56,680 nucleotides of DNA from Acidobacterium sp. (GCA_003166955.1 PMUI01000079.1:11753-68432); one strand, 5' to 3'. Counted from the first letter of the stretch, positions 19,816 to 28,639 are shown. The notes: a model not told the origin generated them from the sequence alone. A program made the numbers and translations.

Positions 19816-22323
19816 CTACAGGTGGATTTTGACCGGCCAGGTCTTCCAGATATCGGCGCAATAATCTCGGATGGCGCGGTCGGAGGAGAACTTGCCGATG
19901 CGGGCGACGTTGAGGATCGACATGCGCGCCCAGTGTTCGGGATCGCTGTAGGCGCTGCTGACCTGATCCTGGCAGTCTACGTAGGCCTGGTAGTCCGCGA
20001 GCAGCAGGTACTCGTCTTTGGTAAGGAGTGAGGTTGCGAGCGGCTCAAAGAGCTTTTTGTCGCCGTGCGAAAGCTCGCCGCTAGTCAGCGCATCGATGGT
20101 CTCGCGCAGGTCGGCGTTACCGTCGTAGATGGCGCGGGGATTGTAGCCCTGTTGCTTTCTCTGCTGGACTTCGACGGCCGTGAGGCCGAAGAGGAAGAAG
20201 TTCTCGGCGCCGACCTCCTCGCGGATTTCGATGTTCGCTCCGTCGAGGGTTCCGATGGTGAGCGCGCCGTTCATGGCGAACTTCATGTTGCCGGTTCCGG
20301 AGGCTTCCTTGCCTGCGAGCGAAATCTGCTCGGACAGCTCGGCGGCTGGATAGACTCTGTGGCCGAGCTTCACGCTGAAGTCCGGCAGGAAGACGACGCG
20401 CAGGCGTACGGCAACCAGCGGATCGTTGTTCACGGCTTCGGCGACGGAATGAATGAGCTTGATGATGAGCTTCGCCATCTGATAGCCGGGGGCCGCTTTG
20501 CCGCCGAAGATGAAGGTTCGGGGCACGACCGGCGCGTTCGGATCGCGGTGGACGCGCTTGAGCAGCGTGATGATATGCAGGAGCTGGAGATGCTGGCGCT
20601 TGTATTCGTGGAGGCGCTTGACGAGGACATCGAACATGGAGTCGGGATCGACTGCGATGCTGAGGCGATCGTGGATATAGGACGCGAGCTGCAGCTTGTT
20701 TTGCCGCTTGATGGCGCGCCAGCTCTGGCGGAACTCCAGGTCGTCGGCGAGGGGCTCGAGGCGACGGAGTTTTTCGAGGTCGTAGACCCAGCCCTGGCCG
20801 AGGCGCGCGGTGATGAGTTGCGCGAGCTGCGGATTGCTGAGGACCATCCAGCGCCGCGGCGTGACACCGTTGGTTTTGTTGGAGAATTTCTCCGGGGAGA
20901 GCGCGTAGAAGTCGGCGAGGACGTTGGTCTTCAGCAATTCGGTGTGCAGCGCGGCGACGTCGTTGATGGCGTGGCTGCCGACGGCGGCGAGATAGGCCAT
21001 GCGCACGAACTTGTCGCCGTTTTCGTAAATCAGGGAGAGCCGGCGGGCGCGGTCTTCGTCCGAGGGAAATTTCCGGCGCACCTGCTCGAGATGCCGGCGG
21101 TTGATCTCCTCAACGATCTGCATGTGGCGCGGGAGCAGGGCGCTGAAGAGGCTGCGCGGCCACTGTTCGAGGGCTTCGGGCAGCAGCGTGTGGTTGGTGT
21201 ACGACAGCGACTGCACGGTCGCGAGCCACGCCGTATCCCATTCCATCCCGTGTTCATCCACGAGCAGTCGCATCAGTTCCGCAACCGCGATCGCAGGATG
21301 CGTGTCGTTCATCTGGACGGCGAAGTTGCGATGCAGCTCGGCGAGCGGGCGGTTCTGCGTGGTCTGAATACGGACGATGTGCTGCAGGCTGCAGGAGACG
21401 AAGAAGTACTGCTGCGCGAGTCGCAACTGCTTGCCCTGGGTTCCGTCGTCGTTGGGATAGAGGATTTTCGAGAGGTTCTCGGAAGCGACCTTGTCGGCGA
21501 CGGCGCCGAAGAAGTCGCCGTGGTTGAAGACGCCGAAGTTGAAGCTTTCGACGGCCTGCGCCGACCAAAGGCGCATGGTGTTGGCCGTGTTGGTGCGATA
21601 GCCGAGGATCGGGGTGTCGTGCGGGACGCCGCGCACCAGGCGCTCGGGAATCCACTTAACGTGGATCCGGCCACGCGCGTCGGTGTGGGTTTCGGTGTGG
21701 CCACCCATCTTGACTTCGAAGGCGTCTTCGGGGCGTTCCAGGGCCCAGGGGTTGCCGAGGCGCAGCCAGTTGTCGGTCGATTCGACCTGCCAGCCATCGC
21801 GAATCTGCTGATCGAAGATGCCGTACTCATAGCGGATTCCGTAGCCGATGGCGGGAATGTCGAGGGTGGCGAGCGAGTCCATGAAGCAGGACGCGAGGCG
21901 GCCGAGGCCACCGTTGCCGAGCCCGGGCTCGCCCTCCTGTTCGATCAGCACGTTGAGGTCGAGGCCCAGCTGGCGCATCGCCTGCTCGGCCTCGTCGTAG
22001 ATGCCGAGGTTGATGAGGTTGTTGCCGAGATGCGGGCCGGTGAGAAACTCGGCCGAAAGGTAACAGACCACCCGGACATCCTGCGCCTGGTAGTTGCGCG
22101 TGGTGGAGATCCAGCGCTCCACGAGGCGGTCGCGGACGGTGTGGGCCAGGGCCATGTAGAGGTCGTTGACGGTGGCGCGCTCCACGGGACGGCCCTGGAC
22201 GAAGAGCAGGTTGTCGAGGAACGACTGCGCGAGGGCTTCGACGCCGGGCGCTGTTCTTTCGCTTTTGAGGGATTTTTGCTGGGCCAGCGCCGTCGCTGCT
22301 GTATCGGAGATCATTCCACACAC
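19816..22323 (-). CDS. glgP: Glycogen/alpha-glucan phosphorylase
   Basis: A GT35 phosphorylase of 835 residues (832 if the ATG at 22314 is used instead of GTG 22323) that releases glucose 1-phosphate from glycogen or maltodextrin. GEPGLGNGGLGRLASCFMDS is the conserved glycine loop near the active site; the pyridoxal-phosphate lysine is Lys681 in SGTGNMKFAMNGALTIGTLD. Length and domain order are normal. No other glg gene is adjacent. It converges on the arsR unit with no bases between the two stop codons and no terminator hairpin. The 759-codon open frame opposite is a shadow. Confidence 0.96.
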   Translation of the reverse strand: MCGMISDTAATALAQQKSLKSERTAPGVEALAQSFLDNLLFVQGRPVERATVNDLYMALAHTVRDRLVERWISTTRNYQAQDVRVVCYLSAEFLTGPHLGNNLINLGIYDEAEQAMRQLGLDLNVLIEQEGEPGLGNGGLGRLASCFMDSLATLDIPAIGYGIRYEYGIFDQQIRDGWQVESTDNWLRLGNPWALERPEDAFEVKMGGHTETHTDARGRIHVKWIPERLVRGVPHDTPILGYRTNTANTMRLWSAQAVESFNFGVFNHGDFFGAVADKVASENLSKILYPNDDGTQGKQLRLAQQYFFVSCSLQHIVRIQTTQNRPLAELHRNFAVQMNDTHPAIAVAELMRLLVDEHGMEWDTAWLATVQSLSYTNHTLLPEALEQWPRSLFSALLPRHMQIVEEINRRHLEQVRRKFPSDEDRARRLSLIYENGDKFVRMAYLAAVGSHAINDVAALHTELLKTNVLADFYALSPEKFSNKTNGVTPRRWMVLSNPQLAQLITARLGQGWVYDLEKLRRLEPLADDLEFRQSWRAIKRQNKLQLASYIHDRLSIAVDPDSMFDVLVKRLHEYKRQHLQLLHIITLLKRVHRDPNAPVVPRTFIFGGKAAPGYQMAKLIIKLIHSVAEAVNNDPLVAVRLRVVFLPDFSVKLGHRVYPAAELSEQISLAGKEASGTGNMKFAMNGALTIGTLDGANIEIREEVGAENFFLFGLTAVEVQQRKQQGYNPRAIYDGNADLRETIDALTSGELSHGDKKLFEPLATSLLTKDEYLLLADYQAYVDCQDQVSSAYSDPEHWARMSILNVARIGKFSSDRAIRDYCADIWKTWPVKIHL

Positions 22324-22679
22324 CTCGCCCCGCCTTCACCATAGACCTGGCGCGGCGGCGGAGCGCTTTAAAGATCGGCCAATTGAGTGTTGCGGTGCTG
22401 CGAATTTCTCAGTTCGGGCTCGTTTCCCGAAACGAATTCGGGGGGTGGGGAAAGCTTGATAAGTTTTGCAGATGGATTTCCCCAAAAAGCCCATTTTTCC
22501 AGAGAGTTCTCCGCTGAGAGCGCCAGAGCGGGTTACGGACTTGACATTAGACATTCGCTTTTAATTCGCCTAAGCTCATCGTAATGGCCTGAGAGGCCCT
22601 CGCTTCAGAACGCGGACGATCTTTGCTGCAAGTTTGCTGTCCAATCCCGTTCAGTACCTAGGAAGCCTAGGGGAGCTTT
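22324..22679. other. Divergent intergenic region between glgP and the serine peptidase gene
   Basis: This 356-base region is more AT-rich than its surroundings. It contains GTTTCCCGAAACGA (22422-22435), the same 14 bases as at 47807-47820 upstream of metY, and a TTGACA at about 22541 followed by AT-rich sequence but no -10 at good spacing. No gene is seen in it. Confidence 0.5.
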
Positions 22680-23693
22680 ATGAAAACCGATAGTCGCCGC
22701 CGTCGTGGGAATATTCTCCTGCCGCTGATTCTCGCCCTCGTTGCGCTTCTGAGGGTATATCCGTACGTGGAGGCGCAAACGGTTCCGGCGCCGACCGCGT
22801 CAACTTCCCAGCCCGCTCCCTTTCCGTCACAGCTTAGGAAGACTGTCATTTTTATTGACGTGCTGTGCTGGGATGGTGCAAACCAGATCGATGTACAGGG
22901 CACAGGCTTTATCGTCGTCATGCCGGATGACAGGCTGGGCAAAGATCGCGGGTTCGGTTATCTCGTCACCAATCGACATATGGCGGAACCATCCTTGGGC
23001 CTAAATCGGCCGGTCAGTGTGCTGAATACGGCACTCAGGATCAATCTGAAGACGCCAACCCCGGACGGGCGGCAAGCGGGGGCTCTCAATCTGGGGCCAA
23101 ACGTCCCTTGGCGCTTCTCGCCAGATCTTTCTGTTGATTTGGCGGTCGTTCCTTTCATGCCTGACATTTCCGTATTTGATTTTCTAACCATCCCCGTCTC
23201 ACTTTTCGCGACCAAGGACGTTGTCACTTCGAGGGGCGTTGGAGAGGGAGACTCCGTTGTTTTGGCTGGATACTTTGCCCAATTTCCGGGAATGAAAAAG
23301 GTCCAGCCGATCGTGCGTGAAGGAATGCTGGCAATGATGCCAGATGAGGACATCCGGACGACGCTGGGAGCTCCAGGGCACCTTTATTTAGCGGACGTTC
23401 ATACTTTCCACGGGAACAGCGGCTCGCCAGTGTTTGTGAATCTCGGAGGTTTGAGAGGTGGAAACATGATTGTCGGCACGGATTACAAGCTACTTGACGT
23501 AGTAAGCGGATTTTTTCCGGAATCTGCCGATCTAAAAATCCAAGCTGCGGCTACCTTGATTGGGACGGTCGAGGGTAACAGCAATGTCACAACTATTGTC
23601 CCGGTCGACGAGATCAAAGCGATCCTCGAGTCACGTGAACTGAGTCAAATGCGGGACCAAGTGATTGCATCGTTGGCTCCGAGTTCCCACTAA
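22680..23693 (+). CDS. Secreted trypsin-like serine peptidase
   Basis: A 337-residue protein with a basic N-terminus (TDSRRRRG), a signal-anchor or signal peptide (ILLPLILALVALL) and a chymotrypsin-fold domain. The triad is visible: His100 in YLVTNRHM, Asp153 in SVDLAVVPF and Ser248 in FHGNSGSPVF. GTGFIV at 75-79 is the typical first strand. It may process envelope or external proteins. Base composition is clearly less GC-rich than that of its neighbours, with frequent A/T third positions, suggesting acquisition. The neighbours give no functional link. Confidence 0.85.
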   Translation: MKTDSRRRRGNILLPLILALVALLRVYPYVEAQTVPAPTASTSQPAPFPSQLRKTVIFIDVLCWDGANQIDVQGTGFIVVMPDDRLGKDRGFGYLVTNRHMAEPSLGLNRPVSVLNTALRINLKTPTPDGRQAGALNLGPNVPWRFSPDLSVDLAVVPFMPDISVFDFLTIPVSLFATKDVVTSRGVGEGDSVVLAGYFAQFPGMKKVQPIVREGMLAMMPDEDIRTTLGAPGHLYLADVHTFHGNSGSPVFVNLGGLRGGNMIVGTDYKLLDVVSGFFPESADLKIQAAATLIGTVEGNSNVTTIVPVDEIKAILESRELSQMRDQVIASLAPSSH

Positions 23694-23701
23694 TCTTTGG
23701 G

Positions 23702-23965
23702 CTATTTGGCGGGAACGGCAGGAGCGGCTTCCTGGAGCGGGATGAGGGAGAGTTGTTCGACGACGGCGAGGCCGGTTTGGCGGAGCATCTGGAAGATGGT
23801 GGGGGCGGCGAGGCGGGTGGCGTCGTACTCGACTCGGATGGTCTTCCATTCTTCGTCGAGCTTGATGCGGCGGATGCCGTAGACCTCGCGGAGATTCCCC
23901 AGTGCGGACATGGCGAATTCGGTGGGGTGGCCTTCGTAGCGGTAGAGGGCTTCCAGCTGGGTCAT
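23702..23965 (-). CDS. Small HMA-like ferredoxin-fold protein
   Basis: An 87-residue protein. EFAMSALGNLREVYGIRRIK then TIRVEYDATRLAAPTIFQML reads like a beta-alpha-beta-beta-alpha-beta heavy-metal-associated (HMA) domain in which the CxxC metal site is absent, so it probably does not bind copper. Similar short proteins without the cysteines are common in Acidobacteria. The C-terminal ten residues (EAAPAVPAK) are a flexible tail. It converges on the serine peptidase gene with eight bases between them. Confidence 0.6.
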   Translation of the reverse strand: MTQLEALYRYEGHPTEFAMSALGNLREVYGIRRIKLDEEWKTIRVEYDATRLAAPTIFQMLRQTGLAVVEQLSLIPLQEAAPAVPAK

Positions 23966-23982
23966 GGGTTGATGATACCGGA

Positions 23983-24110
23983 GGGTACAGGGTGGAGGGT
24001 GCAGGGTAGAGACAGGCGGCGGTTACGGATGGGGCACCCGGGATTCTGCGCACAGGAAGGAAAGCGGCGCGCTTTGCGCGTTTCCCGGGTCTCAAAAGCG
24101 AGACCCGGCC
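23983..24110. repeat. Intergenic repeat cluster
   Basis: Two tandem 14-base units (GGAGGGTACAGGGT, GGAGGGTGCAGGGT) are followed by GGATGGGGCACCCGGG and a hairpin, GGGTCTC-AAAAGC-GAGACCC (24088-24107). These look like dispersed non-coding elements of the kind scattered through Acidobacteria genomes. No gene is present. Confidence 0.55.
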
Positions 24111-24162
24111 CAGCCGGCGTAATTATTAACTTCCACTGGCGGTTCTCCCGCGCCATCCTGGC

Positions 24163-24804
24163 TCACAGGCGGACTCCTGGTTGGAGGTAGGGGTTGGATT
24201 CGCGTTCTTCGCCTATGGTCGTCGCTGGGCCGTGGCCTGGGATGACTTCTGTCTCGTCGGGGAGGGTTAGCAGGCGGTCGTGGAGGGAGCGGAGGATTTG
24301 TTTGCCGTTGCCGCCGGGGAGGTCGGTGCGGCCGATGGAGCCGGCGAAGAGGGTGTCGCCGGCAAGGAGGAGGTTTTCGGGGGCGAAGTGGAGGCAGATG
24401 CTGCCCTCGGTATGGCCTGGGGTGTGGAGGATGCGGGCGGTATGGCCGGCGATGCCGGTGGTGGCGCCGTCTTCGAGGGGGCCGTCGGGGGGAAGGATTT
24501 CCGGAGTTGGCACGCCGATCCAGGCTGCCTGCTCGTTCATGATTTTGAGCTGGGGCAGATCGTTCTGGTTGAGGAAGACAGGGGCGCCGGTGGCTCGCTT
24601 GAGGAGGGCCGCGCCGCCGATGTGGTCGATGTGGGCGTGGGTGACGATGATCTGCCTGAGGGTGAGTTTGTGGCGGGCAAGGAGGGCGAGGATTTGCGGG
24701 ATGTTGTCACCGGGGTCGACGACCATGGCTTCGCCCGTGGTCTCGTCGCCGAGGATGGTGCAGTTGCACTGGAGGGGGCCGACGGGGAAGGTTTCGCGGA
24801 TCAT
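24163..24804 (-). CDS. MBL-fold metallo-hydrolase (glyoxalase II-like)
   Basis: A 213-residue metallo-beta-lactamase-fold hydrolase. Metal ligands are in THAHIDHIGG (His56, His58, Asp60, His61), HTPGHTEGS, LAGDTLF and PGHGPAT. The protein begins MIRETFPVGPLQCNCTILG, typical of the short YcbL type of hydroxyacylglutathione hydrolase. Such enzymes split thioesters like S-lactoylglutathione, but glutathione may not be the natural thiol here. It stands alone between repeats and the secG-tRNA unit. Confidence 0.92.
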   Translation of the reverse strand: MIRETFPVGPLQCNCTILGDETTGEAMVVDPGDNIPQILALLARHKLTLRQIIVTHAHIDHIGGAALLKRATGAPVFLNQNDLPQLKIMNEQAAWIGVPTPEILPPDGPLEDGATTGIAGHTARILHTPGHTEGSICLHFAPENLLLAGDTLFAGSIGRTDLPGGNGKQILRSLHDRLLTLPDETEVIPGHGPATTIGEERESNPYLQPGVRL

Positions 24805-24823
24805 GGCACTATCCAGCGTACTT

Positions 24824-24860
24824 CACCACAGAGGACGCGGAGATCACGGAGGAGGGTGCT
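24824..24860. repeat. ACCACAGAGGAC dispersed repeat, copy 1
   Basis: The segment contains ACCACAGAGGACGCGGAGATC. A second copy, ACCACAGAGGACACAGAGAGC, is at 29610-29645. This is a widespread intergenic repeat type whose function I do not know. Confidence 0.55.
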
Positions 24861-24957
24861 TCGGATGAGAGAATCGCGAGAGGCGGAATGAGCTCGATGG
24901 AGTGCAACGCAAAAAGGGCAGGCTCGAGGGCCTGCCCTTTCGTTTTCTCCGGAGGAA

Positions 24958-25254
24958 CTACTTGCTCTTCGGGGTGCTTTGCGAGGTGCTGGCGCCGGAG
25001 AGGACGGAGTGGCGGTGGGTGGTCTGGTGCTGCATGAGGACCGTGAGCGAGATCGACGTGATGATGAAGATCCCGGCCAGCCAGGCGGTGGCTTTGGTGA
25101 GGAGGTTGGCGGCGGAGCGGGGTCCGAAGGCAGTCTGTGAGCCCTGGCCACCGAAGGCGGCGGCGAGGTCGGCGCTCTTGCCCTGCTGCAGCAGGATGAT
25201 GATGACGAGCAACACACAAACGATGACGTGGATGGTGGTAACGAAGATGATCAC
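24958..25254 (-). CDS. secG: Protein translocase subunit SecG
   Basis: A 98-residue inner-membrane protein that stabilises the SecYEG channel. From GTG 25254 it has a first membrane segment (VIIFVTTIHVIVCVLLVIII), the family signature LLQQGKSADLAAAFGG followed by QGSQTAFGPRSA, and a second segment (ATAWLAGIFIITSISLTVL), then a Ser/Thr/Lys tail. The open frame extends upstream through the tRNA gene, so the GTG is the only reasonable start. It lies 66 bases after tRNA-Leu(GAG) and is probably co-transcribed with it. Confidence 0.92.
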   Translation of the reverse strand: MIIFVTTIHVIVCVLLVIIILLQQGKSADLAAAFGGQGSQTAFGPRSAANLLTKATAWLAGIFIITSISLTVLMQHQTTHRHSVLSGASTSQSTPKSK

Positions 25255-25320
25255 GGTGTTCTTAAGAACCTCATTTTTCGACGAACTCGGGGCGCGCGCA
25301 GGCGATGCGGGCGGAAATTT

Positions 25321-25406
25321 TGGTGCGGAAGGGGGGACTTGAACCCCCATGCCTTTTGGGCGCCACCCCCTCAAGATGGTGTGTCTGCCAATTTCACCAC
25401 TTCCGC
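25321..25406 (-). tRNA. tRNA-Leu, anticodon GAG
   Basis: The minus strand folds as an 86-base class II tRNA. The acceptor stem is GCGGAAG with CTTCCGC, then discriminator A and an encoded CCA (25321-25323). The anticodon stem CCATC/GGTGG closes the loop TTGAGGG with anticodon GAG, reading CUC and CUU leucine codons. A long variable arm (GGCGCCCAAAAGGCAT region) and GGTTCAAGTCC T-loop are present. Confidence 0.96.
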
Positions 25407-25557
25407 ACGGAAGTGTCCTTGAGAAGTATAACAAGGGGGGGGGTGGAGCGAGACCAAAGCAGGACGACCCACCATCATGGCATCCGCAGGGCTGGCGGCA
25501 GTTGAGGGCCGCGGTCTGAAGGAACGATTAATTCCTGCTGAATCGCGCGATATCCCC

Positions 25558-25587
25558 TTGACAGGACTGATCCGGCAATTACAGAAT
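25558..25587 (+). promoter_or_regulatory. Promoter of the beta-helix protein gene
   Basis: TTGACA (25558-25563) is followed after 18 bases by CAGAAT (25582-25587). This would start transcription near 25594, about 65 bases before the ATG. Confidence 0.45.
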
Positions 25588-25657
25588 GCTCTCCGCTCGC
25601 CTTATCTGGATTCCCCCAACAGCCAATGACGTTACCCACGAAGCGGAGGGTTCTCCC

Positions 25658-27016
25658 ATGCGTCTGTCTTTGCTCAGTCCCAGTCGAATTGCGTCCGTTG
25701 CCATTTTGCTCACGGCCACAACCTGCATCGGCCACGCCGCCACCTTGTGTGTGGCGCATGGCGGTCATTCTCACTGCTATAGCACGATCGGGGCGGCGGT
25801 GACGGCGGCGTCTGCCGGAGACGTGATCCACGTGGGGCCGGGTGTGTACAAGGAAGACGTGGTGATCGGAAAGCCGCTCTCCCTGATTGGGGCGGGGTGG
25901 GACGACTCGGTGATCGATGCGTCGGGTCTGGCGAACGGGATTTTTGTGGACGGAGTCGACAATCCTGGGCTGGCGGACGTGACGATTGCGGGATTCACGG
26001 TGAAGAAGGCGCAGTTCGAAGGAGTGCTGGTGGTGAGCACTTCGGATGCGATGATCCGCGACAACAAGATTGTGGACAACGATGTGGTGCCGGCGGTGTT
26101 TGGTTCGGGGCCGGCCTGCACGGGGCAGCCTGCGTTTGAGACGGATGAGAGCGGCGACTGCGGGGGCGGGCTGCATTTGATCGGAGTGGCGCACTCGATT
26201 ATTTCGGGCAACACGCTGACGGGGAACGGCGATGGGATCCTGCTGAGCGATGAGACGGGGATCAGCCGGGACAACCTGATCATCCACAACGACGCCAGCG
26301 ATAATCCGCCGGAGTGCGGGATCGTGCTCGCATCGCACCCGCCGGTGGGGTCGGCGCCGCCGGCGTTTGCGGCGCATTTTGGAGTGGTGCATAACACGGT
26401 GGCGTATAACGTGTCGGCGCGGAACGGCGTCACGGTGGGCGGCGCAGGTGTCGGGTTGTTTTCCGACGGCGAAGGGCAGGGGCTCGTTGCCGGAAACGTG
26501 ATTTTGGGGAATCAACTGATCGGGAACGGCATTCCCGGGGTTTCGCTGCACTCGCATGTGGGGCCGGCGTTTGGGCTGCCGCCCGATAACATGGATGGGA
26601 ACCAGATTATCGGGAACTTTATCTCCGGGAACGGCGCGGACACGGCTGACACGGCAACGCCGGCGACGGCGGGGATCAATATCAACAGTGGCGGCGGCGG
26701 CTCGCCGGTGCTGGGGACGATTATCTCGGGGAACATCATCGTCAACGAGGAGATTGGGATTGCGGCGAATACGCCGGCGGAGGTGGAAGCGCACCTGAAC
26801 ACGATTGAGGGCGCGAAGACGGGGGCGGCGAACGTGTGTTCGGTCGATAATCCCACCAATCCTACGGTGTGCACGGGCAGCCTGGACGTGACCGAGAACT
26901 TCTGGGGATGTCCGGCTGGTCCCGGGACGGGGGGATGCACGACGGTGAGCGGGGCGAATATTGTATTTACGCCCTGGCTGACGACTCCGCTTCCGGACTT
27001 TGGCGATCATCACTAG
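25658..27016 (+). CDS. Secreted right-handed parallel beta-helix protein
   Basis: A 452-residue exported protein. The ATG at 25658 follows GCGGAGGG and gives a good signal peptide (cleavage near GHAA, residue 31). The mature chain has the rhythm of a pectate-lyase-like beta-helix: GDVIHVGPGVYKEDVVI, then repeats such as DVTIAGFTVKKAQ, SIISGNTLTGNGDGILL, GNQIIGNFISGNG and GTIISGNIIVNEE. Such folds bind or cleave polysaccharides, but no catalytic residues can be picked out from sequence alone. Cys pairs near both ends may form disulfides. A strong terminator follows. Confidence 0.82.
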   Translation: MRLSLLSPSRIASVAILLTATTCIGHAATLCVAHGGHSHCYSTIGAAVTAASAGDVIHVGPGVYKEDVVIGKPLSLIGAGWDDSVIDASGLANGIFVDGVDNPGLADVTIAGFTVKKAQFEGVLVVSTSDAMIRDNKIVDNDVVPAVFGSGPACTGQPAFETDESGDCGGGLHLIGVAHSIISGNTLTGNGDGILLSDETGISRDNLIIHNDASDNPPECGIVLASHPPVGSAPPAFAAHFGVVHNTVAYNVSARNGVTVGGAGVGLFSDGEGQGLVAGNVILGNQLIGNGIPGVSLHSHVGPAFGLPPDNMDGNQIIGNFISGNGADTADTATPATAGININSGGGGSPVLGTIISGNIIVNEEIGIAANTPAEVEAHLNTIEGAKTGAANVCSVDNPTNPTVCTGSLDVTENFWGCPAGPGTGGCTTVSGANIVFTPWLTTPLPDFGDHH

Positions 27017-27033
27017 GCAGGAGCAGCAGGTGC

Positions 27034-27071
27034 GACGGGCCGGTCCATGCTCGACCGGCCCGTCTTTTTTT
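27034..27071 (+). terminator. Rho-independent terminator
   Basis: A perfect 12-bp stem, GACGGGCCGGTC (27034-27045) with GACCGGCCCGTC (27053-27064), loop CATGCTC, then eight T. It ends the beta-helix gene and lies just before the 3' end of the convergent amidohydrolase gene. Confidence 0.9.
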
Positions 27072-27097
27072 GCGCTCGGGCAGATGGCACGGTTTCA

Positions 27098-28501
27098 TTA
27101 GGGTGTGAGGCGGCGGTTGGATTCTGTGCGGGCTTTTTCGAGGTCGGCGTGGAGGACTTGGTCGTGGTCGACCATGAGGTTGCCGCCTACGTAGACGCGC
27201 TCGATGTCGGGCTCGGCGGCTACGAGGACGAGGTTCGAGTAGGGGTCTTCGAGAACGCGGCCGAGGCGCGCGGGGTCGATCACAACGAAGTCGGCGAACT
27301 TGCCGGGCTCAAGGGAGCCGAGTTTGTCCTTGACGCCGAGGACGTCGGCCGAGCCCATGGTGTGAAGCCACAGCACCTGGTACGGGCTCATCACAGTGGC
27401 GTCCTCATATTTGTCGTGGATGGCGTAGAGGCCGGTGCGCATGTTCTCGAAGGGGTCGGCGAGATCGGCGCTGGCTTCGCCGTCGACGCCCATACCAACG
27501 CGGATGCCTAGCTTTAGATATTTGGGAATGTCGGCGACGCCTGAGGCTAATCGCCCGTTCGACAGCGGGTTCCAGGACATGGAGGCGTGGGCTTTGGCAG
27601 TTTCGGCGAGGATGAACTCGTCGGTGTGGATGAAGTGGCCGAAGATGAGCTGGTCGTTGACGAGGCCGGAGTCGAGCATCCAGCGGAATTTGCTGCGCTG
27701 GTCGCCCTGGGTTTCGGGGGCTTCGACGAAGTGGGTTTCGTTGCCGAGGTGGAATTCTTTGCCGAGGGCGGCTTCCATGACGGCTTGCTGAACGGTGTTG
27801 TTGAAGGCGGTGGAGCCGTTGATCATGACGCTGAGGAAGGCTGTGTTGTGGGGCTGGGCTGCGGTCCAGTCGAGGAAGGATTTGAGGCGCTGGCGGGCGG
27901 CATCGATGGTGGAGTCAGACTTCATGGTGTCGGGCTGGTAGCCGTGGACGAAGCGGAGGCCGGACTCAGATTCGGCGCTGAACTCGGCTTCGTCGAAGGC
28001 ATTGCCTGATTTTTCGCTTGTGTTCTGCCAGGAGGTTCCGCCGTAGTTGAAGTTGTAGGCGGCGGTGATGCCGTGCTGCAGGTGATCGAGGCAGCCGTAG
28101 AGCGTGAACCAGTAGAAGTCGTCGGGGGAATTGTGGAGGGCGTGCTGGCCGTAGAGGTCGGCGATCCAGCCGGGGAGGGTCTTATCGGCGGCGAGTCCGC
28201 GATAGGCGGCTTGCCAGAGGTGCGAGTGCGCGGAGATGAAGCCGGGGATGACCCAGGCGCCGTGGCCGTCCCAGGTTTGGGCGAGGTTAAGGTTGGCGGG
28301 CGGGTCGCCGGCGTGGACGGCAGTGATGGTGCCGTCGTCGGCTACCAATATGTAACCGTCGATGGGCTCTTTTTGGCCGTCGGCCATGGTGAGGATGTGG
28401 ACGTGGGTGACGAGGAGTTTGGGATTGGCGGCGAGGGTGGGCAGTGCGGAGAGGGTGAGGAAGAGGAAGGTGCGGAGGATTGCGGAGGTGGGTCGTTCCA
28501 T
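27098..28501 (-). CDS. Secreted amidohydrolase of the TrzA/cytosine-deaminase-like group
   Basis: A 467-residue amidohydrolase with a signal peptide (LFLTLSALPTLAAN). Metal ligands are expected in FISAHSHLWQ (HxH), GHFIHTDEF and VGMGVDGEAS (Asp). SMSWNPLSNGRLASGV matches the conserved NP.SN..L.SG stretch of the ATZ/TRZ deaminases, with Trp where most have His. Relatives deaminate or dechlorinate nucleobase-like or s-triazine rings. The position, divergent to the pyrimidine degradation genes with 138 bases between, makes a nucleobase-type substrate attractive, but export from the cytoplasm argues for an external compound. Substrate unproven. Confidence 0.85.
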   Translation of the reverse strand: MERPTSAILRTFLFLTLSALPTLAANPKLLVTHVHILTMADGQKEPIDGYILVADDGTITAVHAGDPPANLNLAQTWDGHGAWVIPGFISAHSHLWQAAYRGLAADKTLPGWIADLYGQHALHNSPDDFYWFTLYGCLDHLQHGITAAYNFNYGGTSWQNTSEKSGNAFDEAEFSAESESGLRFVHGYQPDTMKSDSTIDAARQRLKSFLDWTAAQPHNTAFLSVMINGSTAFNNTVQQAVMEAALGKEFHLGNETHFVEAPETQGDQRSKFRWMLDSGLVNDQLIFGHFIHTDEFILAETAKAHASMSWNPLSNGRLASGVADIPKYLKLGIRVGMGVDGEASADLADPFENMRTGLYAIHDKYEDATVMSPYQVLWLHTMGSADVLGVKDKLGSLEPGKFADFVVIDPARLGRVLEDPYSNLVLVAAEPDIERVYVGGNLMVDHDQVLHADLEKARTESNRRLTP

Positions 28502-28639
28502 ATTTGTTGTTACAGCTAAAACGGTGGCAAGGCAATGAAATTCGAGTAGACTGATGCTCTCCTGCTCGATTTTGGTGGCGTTTTGACGGGGTCCCCGGTG
28601 GGGGACGGCGGGTTTTCATCTTCTCGAAAGGGGTTGCGG

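Noticed and set aside
20065-22344. 759-codon open frame opposite glgP
   Set aside because: Composition is Val/Glu/Asp/Gly-rich without domain motifs; glgP on the other strand is unambiguous.
25475-27013. 512-codon minus-strand frame
   Set aside because: It is the shadow of the secreted beta-helix gene; its Arg/His-rich translation is typical of antisense high-GC frames.
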